Source of the DNA: CAVOOW01 sp963697675
GTDB lineage: Bacteria; Actinomycetota; Actinomycetes; JACCUZ01
Reading direction: 5' to 3'
Length of the DNA: 64,000 nt
Assembly (NCBI GenBank): GCA_963697675.1
Contig: CAVOOW010000001.1
Span: 62,001 to 126,000, forward strand
The notes below the pieces were generated by a model. It had not been told where the DNA came from. It did not search any database and saw only the letters and a program-made list of their open reading frames with translations. Below are positions 56,208 to 64,000 of the stretch, piece by piece. The first letter of the stretch is position 1, and every line of letters starts with the position of its first letter. The position numbers and the translations under genes were made by a program.

Positions 56208-57071
56208 TTACGCAACCTTCGCCGACGCGTGGCCGAGAAGCAGGTGCCAGACCCGTGGGCCGATCACTCCATGGCCGGGGCGCAGCCCGTGGCTCTGGCG
56301 GAATTCGCGGACCGCCGCTTGCATGTTCTTGTCGAAGACACCCGTCGGCTCAAGCCCGAGTCGGCGCTGCGCGAAGGTCACCGAGGTGAAGTGCGCGCGC
56401 TTGTGCTCGCGGGACAGGGAAAGGGTCGGAGGCGTCGGCGGCAGCTTCTCCTCGCCGCGCGCCCGTCCCAGCAAATGCTTGATGTCGATGTCCCCCGGGT
56501 CCCCGTGCTCGTTCTCCGGAACGTGCATGTGCCCGAGCCAGCCCGTGACGTGGTGCCATTCCGCCGCGGTCAGACGGGCGGTGCTCTGCCCGAAAGACTT
56601 CGGGAACGGAAGCCAGCTCTTGACCGTCTCGTGCGGGATGCCGAGGTTGTCTCCGCACCAGCGCATGAAGTCGGCGAGACCTTCAAGCGCCCAGTCGGGC
56701 GCGTCGGGCCAGAAGATGTAGTCGACACCCGCCAACTGCTTGCCGAAGTGTTCACGGTGCGCGGGGTCGCAAGTGCCGACCAGTTCGACCTGCACGACAT
56801 TGAGCGTGTTGGTCTCGACTCCACCATCGCGGTTGACCAGAGCACGACTGGAGGTGTTGAGCCGGAAGTGCTGGCGCCATTGGAGGTGTCTGCCGGACAT
56901 GACGGGCTTCGCGGTCAGATTGGGAGCCACGGCACCGCCCGCGTACGACGGCCAGCTCGTGCCTTCTGTCGTGTGCAGGCAACCGACATTGACGTCCATC
57001 CGGGCACCACCGAAGTCGTCTTCGAACCACTGCGCGGTGCGATTGGCGGGCGGGAAAAACTCTGCAGACAT
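56208..57071 (-). CDS. N-acetylmuramoyl-L-alanine amidase with peptidoglycan-binding domain
   Basis: A 287-aa protein. The amidase_2-like core has the zinc His of GCLHTTEGTSW near residue 31 and the distal GWLGHMHVPENEHGDPGDID near 183, followed by a C-terminal peptidoglycan-binding domain (FAQRRLGLEPTGVFDKNMQAAVREFR). No signal peptide is visible, as in phage endolysins. GAGAGG precedes the ATG. No other phage genes are adjacent. Confidence 0.8.
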   Translation of the reverse strand: MSAEFFPPANRTAQWFEDDFGGARMDVNVGCLHTTEGTSWPSYAGGAVAPNLTAKPVMSGRHLQWRQHFRLNTSSRALVNRDGGVETNTLNVVQVELVGTCDPAHREHFGKQLAGVDYIFWPDAPDWALEGLADFMRWCGDNLGIPHETVKSWLPFPKSFGQSTARLTAAEWHHVTGWLGHMHVPENEHGDPGDIDIKHLLGRARGEEKLPPTPPTLSLSREHKRAHFTSVTFAQRRLGLEPTGVFDKNMQAAVREFRQSHGLRPGHGVIGPRVWHLLLGHASAKVA

Positions 57072-57185
57072 CGGATCGAACCTCTCTGCTCTCGATTTCG
57101 ACCACGCGCAGCGCGCCGCCATCGCGATCGGCGACGGGCACGAGTCCCTCCCGTCTTGTCGCACCAAGAGGTCCGAGCGGTTCCG

Positions 57186-57854
57186 TCAGCGGTTCCCCAG
57201 TTTCGGGTGGTCGGACGAGACCTGACGGTTTCTTCGGGTCCGGTTGGCCGGGTCACGTGAGTTCGCGACGGTGACTGCGGCACTCACCGCGACGACCGCG
57301 GCCCAGATCAGCGCGCTGTGCCCCGCACCCGCGGAGTCGCCCAAAGGGGCGATCGTCACCCAGTGGCGCAGCGGATCGACCGTGACCAGGAACACGAGAC
57401 TCGAAAGAGTCAGGACGCTTGCCAGGTCACCCGGGACCCCCGATGCTCCTGTGCGCAGTGCCGCCGCGGAGCCGACGCCGATCGCCAGGCTCCCGGCGGC
57501 CAGCGGAACCAGTCGGAGCCAGTGACTCGGCGCGTCGACATGGTCGAGGGCCAGGAGCCCTACGAGCGCCACCCCCGCCGGAAGAGCGACGAGTGGCAGC
57601 CGCCAGAGGACGCGGCGGCTGCGTGACGTGGGTGTCGAGTCCAGCACGGCCGCAGACTCCTCGTCGAGGACGTAGGCGGCCGTCGCGCCACAGGCGGCCA
57701 GACCCAGGAGCGCGATGAGTGACGCGATCCCGGTCCGGTGCGCGAGCGCCGCGACGACGAGCAGGCTTGCCGACACCGTCGAGGCACCGAGCAAGGGCAG
57801 CCACGGAGCGGAACGAAGGATGCGGCTGCCCCGGACCAGTCGTGCGCCGGTCAC
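57186..57854 (-). CDS. membrane protein of the sigma/ABC operon
   Basis: A 222-aa protein with about six membrane helices (for example ASTVSASLLVVAALAHRTG and RLVPLAAGSLAIGVGSAAAL). The GTG at 57854 overlaps the permease stop (GTGA), indicating coupling; the upstream open frame is Arg-rich and not likely translated. It may be a second permease subunit. Last gene of the five-gene operon. Confidence 0.7.
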   Translation of the reverse strand: MTGARLVRGSRILRSAPWLPLLGASTVSASLLVVAALAHRTGIASLIALLGLAACGATAAYVLDEESAAVLDSTPTSRSRRVLWRLPLVALPAGVALVGLLALDHVDAPSHWLRLVPLAAGSLAIGVGSAAALRTGASGVPGDLASVLTLSSLVFLVTVDPLRHWVTIAPLGDSAGAGHSALIWAAVVAVSAAVTVANSRDPANRTRRNRQVSSDHPKLGNR

Positions 57855-58780
57855 CGGAGCGCTGCGAGTGAGACCGCAACGGTGCCCTCGCGAGTGGTCT
57901 TGAACTCCGTCTGGTTGCCGGTGGCGACGGACATGATGAGCGCGACGAGTGCGACCGCCACGAGGGCGACGAACGTCCTGCCGATCGTGCGACGTGCCTC
58001 GCCGGCGGCGCCGCGCCAGAGCGCAGCGGTTGCAGCGAGTCCGCACAAGGCCAGCGTCCACACGGCAAACCAACCGGGCGCCCCAGTAAATGAGGTCATT
58101 ACCGTGCTGTCCTTAGCGCTGTCACTGTTTCCGCTGGCGAACGCGGTGTACGGCGTGAACATGTGCAGGACCCGGGCGAACAGCGTGGAGCTGTCCAGGC
58201 TGCTCGTCGACGACACGTAGGCGGTGATGTTGCTCCAGAACAGGACGGCGACCACGGCGAGCAGTGCCGCGCCGGGGAAGCGCAGCCAGCGCGCAACTGC
58301 GACGCCCAGGAGCGGACCACCGGCGCAGGCGATGACCGGCACGATCACCGAGATGACGAACCGGTCGGTGGGTCCGTAGGTGCCGTACAGCAACGCCGGG
58401 ATCGGTTCGTGGATCACGAACAGCCGGTGCATCACGACGATGGCCAGACCGGTGACCGCAGGGACGGCGCAGGCCAGGCACATTGCCGCGGTCCGCGCGG
58501 TCTGCGTGACCGGCGCTGCGTCGACCAGCTGGGCGGAGCGTTCGGTCGACGCGGTGAGCCGGGCCGCCACGACGATGCCGAGCACGCCGATGAAGAAGGA
58601 CGGGATCACGTGGTAGTCGAGCTCTTCCGGGCCGAACTCCCCGGCGCTGAACATCGTGGCGAGAACTGCGCCGACGAGGAACAGCGGGTGCTTGGCATAG
58701 CGTTTCGCTTCGATGCGGGCGAGCGCCCAGACCGTGGCACGCCTCTGCGTGACGGCGACGGGCGCGGCGAGGGTGGTCAT
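57851..58780 (-). CDS. ABC transporter permease
   Basis: A 309-aa integral membrane protein with about six helices and no periplasmic domain. Markers: RRATVWALARIEAKRYAKHP at the start, VVMHRLFVIHEPIPALLYG, VISVIVPVIACAGGPLLG and WFAVWTLALCGLAATAALW. ATGA overlap with the ATPase gene and GTGA overlap with the next gene. Exported substrate unknown. Confidence 0.82.
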   Translation of the reverse strand: MTTLAAPVAVTQRRATVWALARIEAKRYAKHPLFLVGAVLATMFSAGEFGPEELDYHVIPSFFIGVLGIVVAARLTASTERSAQLVDAAPVTQTARTAAMCLACAVPAVTGLAIVVMHRLFVIHEPIPALLYGTYGPTDRFVISVIVPVIACAGGPLLGVAVARWLRFPGAALLAVVAVLFWSNITAYVSSTSSLDSSTLFARVLHMFTPYTAFASGNSDSAKDSTVMTSFTGAPGWFAVWTLALCGLAATAALWRGAAGEARRTIGRTFVALVAVALVALIMSVATGNQTEFKTTREGTVAVSLAALR

Positions 58781-59646
58781 GCCGGAACCTCCGTACTGGA
58801 AACCGCTCCGCGCAGCAGCAGGTAGGCGTCCTCGAGCGACGGTTCGACCGACGGTGCGTCCGGGGGCGCGCTGTCCCCGAGGTTGCGATAACGGCCGGTG
58901 CCTGTCCGCCACGACGTCCGGGCCCGGGGGTCTGCCTCGTCGGACAGCCATACGCGGTCGACCGCAGTCGCCACCAGCTCTCGCACCGGACCGTCGAAGA
59001 GCAAGGCGCCGGCGTCGAGAACCACGACGCGCTCGCACAGTGCCTCGACGTCCTCGGTCTGGTGGGTTGCCACGACGACCGTCGCGGCCCGGCCGACCTC
59101 GGCGAGCACCTGCCGGAGTGAGACACGTTGCTCCGGGTCCAACCCGTTCGTCGGTTCGTCGAGCACAAGCAGCTCCGGAGAGCCGAGCAGCGCTTGGGCA
59201 AGCCCGACCCGGCGGCGCTGCCCGCCGGACAGCGTGCGGATGCGCTTGGTCGCTCGGTCGGACAGGCCGACCTGTCCGAGCACCCGCTGCACCTCGGCTC
59301 GCCGCGGTCCCGGCTCGTCCCATTCCTTGAGGACGGCCATGTAGTCGATGAACCCGTACGCAGTGAAGCCGCGCGGGTAGCCGAGCTCTTGCGGCAGATA
59401 TCCGAGCCGGCGGCGGATGTCGGTGCGCTGGGAACCGACTGCCGGGTCGCGACCCAGGATGCGCACCGAGCCCCGATCGGCACCGAGCACGGTGGCGAGC
59501 ATGCGCAGGAGCGTGGTCTTTCCGGCGCCGTTCGGGCCGAGCAGGCCAACCACACCTGGGTAGAGGTTGAGGTCGATGCCGGCCAGGGCGGTGGCGCCGC
59601 GATAGGACTTGCCGGCGCCCTGGAGCTGCACGGTTGGTGCGGGCAT
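58777..59646 (-). CDS. ABC transporter ATP-binding protein
   Basis: A 289-aa ATPase. Walker A LGPNGAGKTTLL, Q-loop YLPQELGYP, signature LSGGQRRRVGLAQALL, Walker B LLVLDEPTNGLD and H-loop VVATHQ are intact. The C-terminal 70 residues form an extra domain. AAAGGGG precedes the ATG. It probably energises the permease that follows. Confidence 0.88.
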   Translation of the reverse strand: MPAPTVQLQGAGKSYRGATALAGIDLNLYPGVVGLLGPNGAGKTTLLRMLATVLGADRGSVRILGRDPAVGSQRTDIRRRLGYLPQELGYPRGFTAYGFIDYMAVLKEWDEPGPRRAEVQRVLGQVGLSDRATKRIRTLSGGQRRRVGLAQALLGSPELLVLDEPTNGLDPEQRVSLRQVLAEVGRAATVVVATHQTEDVEALCERVVVLDAGALLFDGPVRELVATAVDRVWLSDEADPRARTSWRTGTGRYRNLGDSAPPDAPSVEPSLEDAYLLLRGAVSSTEVPA

Positions 59647-59675
59647 CGTCGTGCCCCTTTCGGTCGGGATGGACA

Positions 59676-60512
59676 TCAGTGAAGGCGCCAGGACGGAGTC
59701 GAGCCGAACAGGCGATAGAGCAGCGCGAGGATCGCAACCACGAGGAGAACGACATAGGCGCCCATCGCCACGGGCGCGAAGACTGCCAGCGGGTCGTCGA
59801 TGCGAACCGCCCAGGACACGAGCGCGACCCAGGCGACGCCAACGGCGGCGGCCGCGTGCGTGGGGTCGACCCAGTTGCTGGCGGTGAGAACGACCGCGAT
59901 GAAGCCTGCGGCAGGCAGCAACCAGGCCACGGCGACGATCGGGGACGTGGGCAGGACCAGCCCGGTGATGACCACGAGAGGTACGGAGGTGACCAACACC
60001 GAAAGAGTCCGCAGCAAGACCAGCCGGACCATGGCGAAGGGCGCGGCGACCACCGTCTCGTAGGAGGGATCCGACGATGGGCCGTACGCCACCGCGACGC
60101 CGGTCACCGGAATGAGCGGGGCGATCATCAGGAAGAGCCCGAGTCCGCCCTCCTGGGCGAGGACCGCGGTGAGGACCACGAAGAGGAGGACGCCCATGGT
60201 TCCGAGCAGCCAGGCAACGCGCAGCGTCGGAGCGGTCGAGGCAACCTTCGCATCCGACTCGCTCAGACCGAGGCGGACGAACAGGCGGTGGGCGAGCCCT
60301 GGTCGGGGCACCTCGATGGCCGCAAGCACGTCGTCCCACGGCGGCCGGATGCTCTCGGGAACCAGCCCGGCGACCTGATCGCGGCAATGCGCGCACTTGA
60401 GCACGTGTTGCTCAACGGACACGCTGACCAGCGAGCCCGCGTCGCCGTCGACCCAGCTCCGCAGGGACTCGGCGCCGACGTGCCAGGAACCCGAGGCTGT
60501 TTCGTTGCTCAT
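59676..60512 (-). CDS. zinc-finger anti-sigma factor with six membrane helices
   Basis: A 278-aa protein. The N-terminal zf-HC2 motif is EQHVLKCAHCRDQVAGLV near residue 35 (His-x3-Cys-x2-Cys), the hallmark of ZAS anti-sigma factors. About six membrane helices follow rather than the usual one, so the transporter-like membrane part may act as the sensor. ATG overlaps the sigma stop (ATGA). Confidence 0.82.
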   Translation of the reverse strand: MSNETASGSWHVGAESLRSWVDGDAGSLVSVSVEQHVLKCAHCRDQVAGLVPESIRPPWDDVLAAIEVPRPGLAHRLFVRLGLSESDAKVASTAPTLRVAWLLGTMGVLLFVVLTAVLAQEGGLGLFLMIAPLIPVTGVAVAYGPSSDPSYETVVAAPFAMVRLVLLRTLSVLVTSVPLVVITGLVLPTSPIVAVAWLLPAAGFIAVVLTASNWVDPTHAAAAVGVAWVALVSWAVRIDDPLAVFAPVAMGAYVVLLVVAILALLYRLFGSTPSWRLH

Positions 60513-61060
60513 GCTGATCCCTCCACGAGCTCACGGCGCAGCTGCGCCTTCGCGCGGTGCAGCCGCGTCTTCACGGTCCCCCGGGGCACGCCGAGCAGCT
60601 GTCCTGCCTCGCGGGTGCTGAGCCCGTCGAGCACCGTCGCCTGCACGACGGCGCGCATCTCGGGTGATAGCCGGGCAAGTGCCGCACCGGCGTCGCCGTA
60701 CTCCACACCGGCAAGCACCCGCTCCTCGACGCTGACGTCGGAGCCGACGGTGACATCGGCGAACGGGACCTCGACAGAACGCCCGCGGGACCGCAGCCGG
60801 GACACCAGCCGGCGGATCGCCACGCCCCACAACCACCCGGCGACCTCACCCTCGCCGCGGTAGCGTCCCGCGCCCTGCCACACGGCCACGAACGTGTCCT
60901 GCACGACCTCGGCCACGACGCCCCGGTCGTTGCAGCGCCGGACGAGCCGCACCGTGAGCCACGGGGAGTGCCGGTCGTAGAGGACGCGCAGGGCGCCGGT
61001 GTCACCATCGGCAACGGCGCGCAGCAGCTCGTCGTCCGGACGGCCCGTGCGATCCTCCAT
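60509..61060 (-). CDS. ECF-type RNA polymerase sigma factor
   Basis: A 183-aa sigma factor. Region 2 is seen in ALRVLYDRHSPWLTVRLV and AEVVQDTFVAVWQGAGRYRG; region 4 in LSPEMRAVVQATVLDGLS followed by GVPRGTVKTRLHRAKAQLRREL. First gene of an operon with its anti-sigma factor and an ABC exporter, so it probably controls that exporter in response to a membrane signal. ATG start, almost no leader. Confidence 0.88.
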   Translation of the reverse strand: MEDRTGRPDDELLRAVADGDTGALRVLYDRHSPWLTVRLVRRCNDRGVVAEVVQDTFVAVWQGAGRYRGEGEVAGWLWGVAIRRLVSRLRSRGRSVEVPFADVTVGSDVSVEERVLAGVEYGDAGAALARLSPEMRAVVQATVLDGLSTREAGQLLGVPRGTVKTRLHRAKAQLRRELVEGSA

Positions 61061-61067
61061 GGCCCTA

Positions 61068-61096
61068 CTGTCGCCCGGGAAGGCCGAATCGGTTCC
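61068..61096 (-). promoter_or_regulatory. candidate ECF self-promoter of the sigma operon
   Basis: On the minus strand GGAACC (-35) and CGACAG (-10) are separated by 17 bases. The spacing and GGAAC core are typical of ECF promoters. The transcript would start within about 1-2 bases of the sigma ATG. Confidence 0.4.
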
Positions 61097-61137
61097 CAGA
61101 TTCCGGCATCAATTTGTGTCGGGATAGCGTCGACCTC

Positions 61138-62163
61138 GTGCGCGCGATCGAGTACTCCCTGACCGGTGACCCCGACGTCCTGACCCTGGTCGATCGGCCG
61201 GTGCCCGACCCGGGACCGGGCGAGGTTCGCGTGCGAATCCACCGCTCCGGCATCAACCCGACCGACTGGAAGTCGCGTCGTGGCAGCGAGCCGGGCGCCG
61301 CTGTGCAACCGCCGCAGGTGCCGAACCAGGACGGCTCCGGCGTCGTCGACGCCGTCGGGCAGGGCGTCGAGGTTGCGCTGCTGGATCTGCGGGTCTGGAT
61401 ATGGGAGGCGGCGCACCTGCGCCCCGCCGGCGGCACGGCGCAGGAGTACGCGGTCGTGCCGGCCCGTCATGTGGTGTTGCTGCCAGATGTCGCATCGTTC
61501 GACCTCGGCGCCAGCCTCGGAGTCCCCTTCCTGACCGCTCATCGCTGCCTGACCGTGACCGAGGACGGTCCCCTGCGGCTGGGTCCGGGCACGCTGGACG
61601 GGCGCACCGTCCTCGTGGCCGGAGGCGCCGGGGCGGTCGGCAACGCCGCGATCCAGCTCGCCCGTTGGTCCGACGCCACGATCATCACGACAGTGAGCAA
61701 CCCGGAGAAGGCGAACCTCGCGGCGCGCGCGGGGGCCGACCACGTCATCGACTACACGAGGCAGGACGTCGTCGCGGAGGTCCGCGCCATCGCACCGCAC
61801 GGCGTGAACACGATCGTCGAGGTCTCCCCGGCGGTGAACGCGACGATCGACGCGGACGTGCTCGCCCGGCACGGATCAGTCGCGGTCTATGCCAACAACG
61901 GCGGGAGCGAAATAGAGCTGCCCGTCCGCCCCTCCATGGTGCCGAACGCCCGCTGGCAGTTCGTGCTCGTCTACACCGCGCCGGACGACTGGCGGGCCCG
62001 AGCGCTGGACGACGTCGCCACGGCGGTCCTGGACGGCGCCGTCCGCGTTGGTGACGAAGCAGGATTGCCGCTGCACCACTATCCCCTCGAGGGCGCGGCC
62101 GACGCACACGCCGCCGTCGAGAACGGCGCCGTGGGCAAGGTCATCATCGACGTCGTTCAATAG
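61138..62163 (+). CDS. NADPH:quinone reductase-like zinc-binding dehydrogenase family protein
   Basis: A 341-aa medium-chain dehydrogenase/reductase. The start is VRAIEYSLTGDPDVLTLVDRP; nucleotide site VLVAGGAGAVGNAAIQLAR near residue 158; GADHVIDYTRQDVV follows. No structural-zinc cysteines are present, so it is of the quinone-reductase type. The GTG has TAGCGT seven bases upstream and no ribosome-binding site (leaderless). Divergent from the ECF sigma operon (77-nt gap). Confidence 0.85.
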   Translation: MRAIEYSLTGDPDVLTLVDRPVPDPGPGEVRVRIHRSGINPTDWKSRRGSEPGAAVQPPQVPNQDGSGVVDAVGQGVEVALLDLRVWIWEAAHLRPAGGTAQEYAVVPARHVVLLPDVASFDLGASLGVPFLTAHRCLTVTEDGPLRLGPGTLDGRTVLVAGGAGAVGNAAIQLARWSDATIITTVSNPEKANLAARAGADHVIDYTRQDVVAEVRAIAPHGVNTIVEVSPAVNATIDADVLARHGSVAVYANNGGSEIELPVRPSMVPNARWQFVLVYTAPDDWRARALDDVATAVLDGAVRVGDEAGLPLHHYPLEGAADAHAAVENGAVGKVIIDVVQ

Positions 62164-62184
62164 CCGCCGCGAGTTCTTGCGCTC

Positions 62185-62925
62185 ATGACCGAACTGCCTA
62201 TCGCGCTGCCGGGGCAAGAGACGCTGCTCGCGTCCTGGGAGACCTTGGCGCAGATATCTCCCGGCGCGGTGCTGTCGCGCACGTCCACGGCTGTGGCCGC
62301 AGTGTTTCCCTCGTGGCTTCCGCTCAACAACGCGATCATGCTGAACGGCCACGATGGCGCTGCGGCGACAGCCGCTGCCTTCGAGCTGACGAGCGTCTAC
62401 GCCGATGCCGGAGTCGACGCGTGGGCGTTGTGGGTGCCCAGCCGCGCGACCGACCTGGACGCTCCCGACGAGGTGCGGGAAGTCGGCGCTCTGCTCCGCG
62501 ACACGACGACACTCGTCATGCGGGCAACTCTGTCGGCAGGACTTCGGCGCCACGACGGAGTCGTCCGCAGCTCGATCGCGGCGGCGACGCTTGCCGCCGG
62601 GGATGAAGCGGTTCCCGTGGCTGATCTCGGGGATCCGGAACAGGCGCCCGGCCTGACGGCATGGGTGCTGCTGAAGGACGATGTGGCGGTGGCCGGCGCT
62701 TGGAGCTTCCTGCACGGGACAGACTGCGGGATCTATGCGGTCGGCACGATGCCGGAGTGGCGGCGACGGGGGCTGGCGCGGTCGCTCATGGAACACGTGC
62801 TCGCCGACGCGCAGCGCCGGGGAGCCCTGACTGCGAGCCTGCAGTCGACGCGAATGGCCCAGCATCTCTACGAGTCGCTCGGGTTCCAGCCTGCCGGTCG
62901 CTATGAGGAATGGACATCGAAATGA
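62185..62925 (+). CDS. GNAT family N-acetyltransferase
   Basis: A 246-aa protein whose C-terminal half is a GNAT domain: acetyl-CoA binding motif MPEWRRRGLARSLMEHVL near residue 190 and QHLYESLGFQPAGRYEEW at the end. The N-terminal 110 residues are unassigned. Overlaps the VOC gene by an ATGA, 21 nt after the reductase, so the three genes may be one transcript. Acceptor unknown. Confidence 0.82.
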   Translation: MTELPIALPGQETLLASWETLAQISPGAVLSRTSTAVAAVFPSWLPLNNAIMLNGHDGAAATAAAFELTSVYADAGVDAWALWVPSRATDLDAPDEVREVGALLRDTTTLVMRATLSAGLRRHDGVVRSSIAAATLAAGDEAVPVADLGDPEQAPGLTAWVLLKDDVAVAGAWSFLHGTDCGIYAVGTMPEWRRRGLARSLMEHVLADAQRRGALTASLQSTRMAQHLYESLGFQPAGRYEEWTSK

Positions 62926-63329
62926 CGACCCCACCCGGTGAGCTTCGTCTGGTGATCACCGTGCCGGACCACGCCACCGCGCTCGACTTCTACCGGGACA
63001 CCCTCGGCCTGCGCGAGCTCGCCGCCTTCACCGACGACAACGGCGGTCTGGCCACCTTGCTGGATGCCGGCCGCGCCACGGTCGAGATCGGCGACGAGCG
63101 GCACGCCGACGCCATCGACGCTCTCGAGGTCGGTCATCGCGTCGCCGGGCACATCCGCGTGGCGTTCGCGGTCGAGGACGCGGCCGCCGCGACCGACCGA
63201 CTCGTCGCCGGTGGAGCGCAGCTCATCGCGGCTGCGACAAGCACCCCGTGGGGTTCGCTCAACTCGCGGCTGGAGTCACCGGATGGCGTGCAGCTCACCC
63301 TGTTCAGCGGGGAGCACACGGAGGCCTAG
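62922..63329 (+). CDS. VOC family protein (glyoxalase-like)
   Basis: A 135-aa VOC protein. ELRLVITVPDHATALDFYRD starts the first half; VAFAVEDAAAATDRLVAGGA the second; it ends SRLESPDGVQLTLFSGE. The Glu and His metal-ligand positions are only partly kept. ATGA overlap with the GNAT gene shows coupling. Substrate unknown. Confidence 0.83.
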   Translation: MTTPPGELRLVITVPDHATALDFYRDTLGLRELAAFTDDNGGLATLLDAGRATVEIGDERHADAIDALEVGHRVAGHIRVAFAVEDAAAATDRLVAGGAQLIAAATSTPWGSLNSRLESPDGVQLTLFSGEHTEA

Positions 63330-63394
63330 CGTCTGCGTGGTCGGCTAGGGTCGGAAGGGACCACCACGTCACCTCACCCGGACGGTAGCAACGC

Positions 63395-64000
63395 GTGCAG
63401 GAAAGTCCCGAGACCGTTGCGCGCGTAGCAACGAAGGACCCGGTCCGCACCAATCCAAGCAAGCGCACGCGGCCCGTGACGTCACCTCTGCTGCCGGACG
63501 CCGCCGCGGCAGATCGGCTCCGCCGGATGAAGCGGTCGGCAGGCGCTCTGCTCGTGCTTGCCGCTTTGCTGTACGTGGTCAGCCTGGTCGTGGCCTTTCC
63601 GGGGGTCGGCTATCTGCGGGCCGGCTCTGAGGCTGCGATGGTCGGAGGACTGGCTGACTGGTTTGCCGTCACCGCCCTCTTCCGGCACCCGCTGGGCCTG
63701 CGGATCCCGCACACCGCGCTGGTCCCTCGCAAGAAGGACGAGCTGGCCACCAAGCTCGGCGAGTTCGTCACGGGGCACTTCCTGACCCGCGCCGTCGTGG
63801 TCGAGCAGGTCGCGCAGGCCGGCATCGTGCCCAAGGTAGGAGCCTGGCTGACGGACCCGACGAACGCCGATCGCCTCGCGAAGGAAGGCGCTGAGAACGC
63901 GCGCGCACTGATCGATGCGCTCGACGACGACGCCGTCGTCGACTACGTCGTCGAGCTGCTGCGACGAGACGTCGCCCGCCGTTCATACGCCCCCGTCCTC
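63395..64000 (+). CDS. DUF445 domain-containing protein (5' part)
   Basis: The frame is open to the right edge (202 codons) and is cut there. After a basic N-terminus comes a membrane helix (GALLVLAALLYVVSLVVAF), then the DUF445 hallmark GSEAAMVGGLADWFAVTALF and RHPLGLRIPHTALVPRKKDEL. These membrane proteins are widespread in actinobacteria and of unknown function. GTG 63395 or GTG 63476 could be the start; a TAGGGT box lies upstream near 63347. Confidence 0.85.
   Translation, partial: MQESPETVARVATKDPVRTNPSKRTRPVTSPLLPDAAAADRLRRMKRSAGALLVLAALLYVVSLVVAFPGVGYLRAGSEAAMVGGLADWFAVTALFRHPLGLRIPHTALVPRKKDELATKLGEFVTGHFLTRAVVVEQVAQAGIVPKVGAWLTDPTNADRLAKEGAENARALIDALDDDAVVDYVVELLRRDVARRSYAPVL

Noticed and set aside
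1..64000. tRNA, rRNA, integrase, transposase or prophage signals
   Set aside because: I looked for cloverleaf-like ends, IS-type inverted repeats and phage structural genes, and found none that could be supported. The amidase and the small HTH-like protein alone are not enough.

Overview
This window is a gene-dense, very GC-rich stretch of an actinobacterial chromosome, probably from the Nocardioidaceae or a relative. The evidence is GC-saturated third codon positions, many GTG starts, F420/LLM-type oxidoreductases, DUF664/DinB, DUF5995, DUF445 and WYL families, ECF sigma/anti-sigma genes, and many leaderless promoters with a TANNNT box 6-7 nt before the start codon. I see no rRNA, tRNA, CRISPR array, insertion sequence or prophage.

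Layout. 0-2.3 kb: two small ORFs and a frameshifted SpoIIE-type phosphatase. 2.3-12.7 kb: single-gene enzymes (AlkD-like, DinB, RibD-C reductases, aminoglycoside phosphotransferase-like, PNPOx-like, PhyH, LigD-type polymerase, AhpD-like). 12.7-19.1 kb: PaiB-like protein, a GAF-GGDEF cyclase, a strong bidirectional terminator and a secreted S8 protease carrying about ten frame changes. 19.4-28.6 kb: DUF5995, two LLM oxidoreductases, a medium-chain dehydrogenase, an FAD monooxygenase and a TrkA-N/RyR protein. 28.1-35.4 kb is the signalling core: a lone cyclic-nucleotide-binding protein, a receiver fused to a pyridine-nucleotide oxidoreductase, its overlapping cNMP-domain histidine kinase, and a separate NarL-type kinase/regulator pair. 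35.4-46.6 kb: DinB, a lipoprotein, an XRE regulator divergent from an SDR, ribokinase, a dienelactone-hydrolase-like protein, a TetR/MFS pair with a recognisable operator, and a MacB-type ABC exporter. 46.6-53.6 kb is a decaying accessory zone: two convergent truncated genes, two RTX-type calcium-binding proteins, a secreted beta-propeller protein, alpha/beta-hydrolase and EAL remnants, and a short dispersed repeat in three copies. 53.7-64 kb: a secreted phosphoesterase, a membrane glycosyltransferase-like protein, an amidase, a five-gene operon (ECF sigma, zinc-finger anti-sigma, ABC ATPase, permease, membrane protein), a quinone reductase, a GNAT/VOC pair and the start of a DUF445 gene.

Many genes are intact while others contain compensating single-base or few-base frame changes without in-frame stops. 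This fits either a noisy assembly or very recent decay, so frame changes are described but not over-interpreted. The most interesting items are the redox/cyclic-nucleotide signalling cassette at 28.1-32.0 kb, the TrkA-N/RyR fusion, the sigma/anti-sigma/ABC operon with a candidate self-promoter, leaderless upstream ORFs coupled to downstream genes, and the repeat-marked decay zone.
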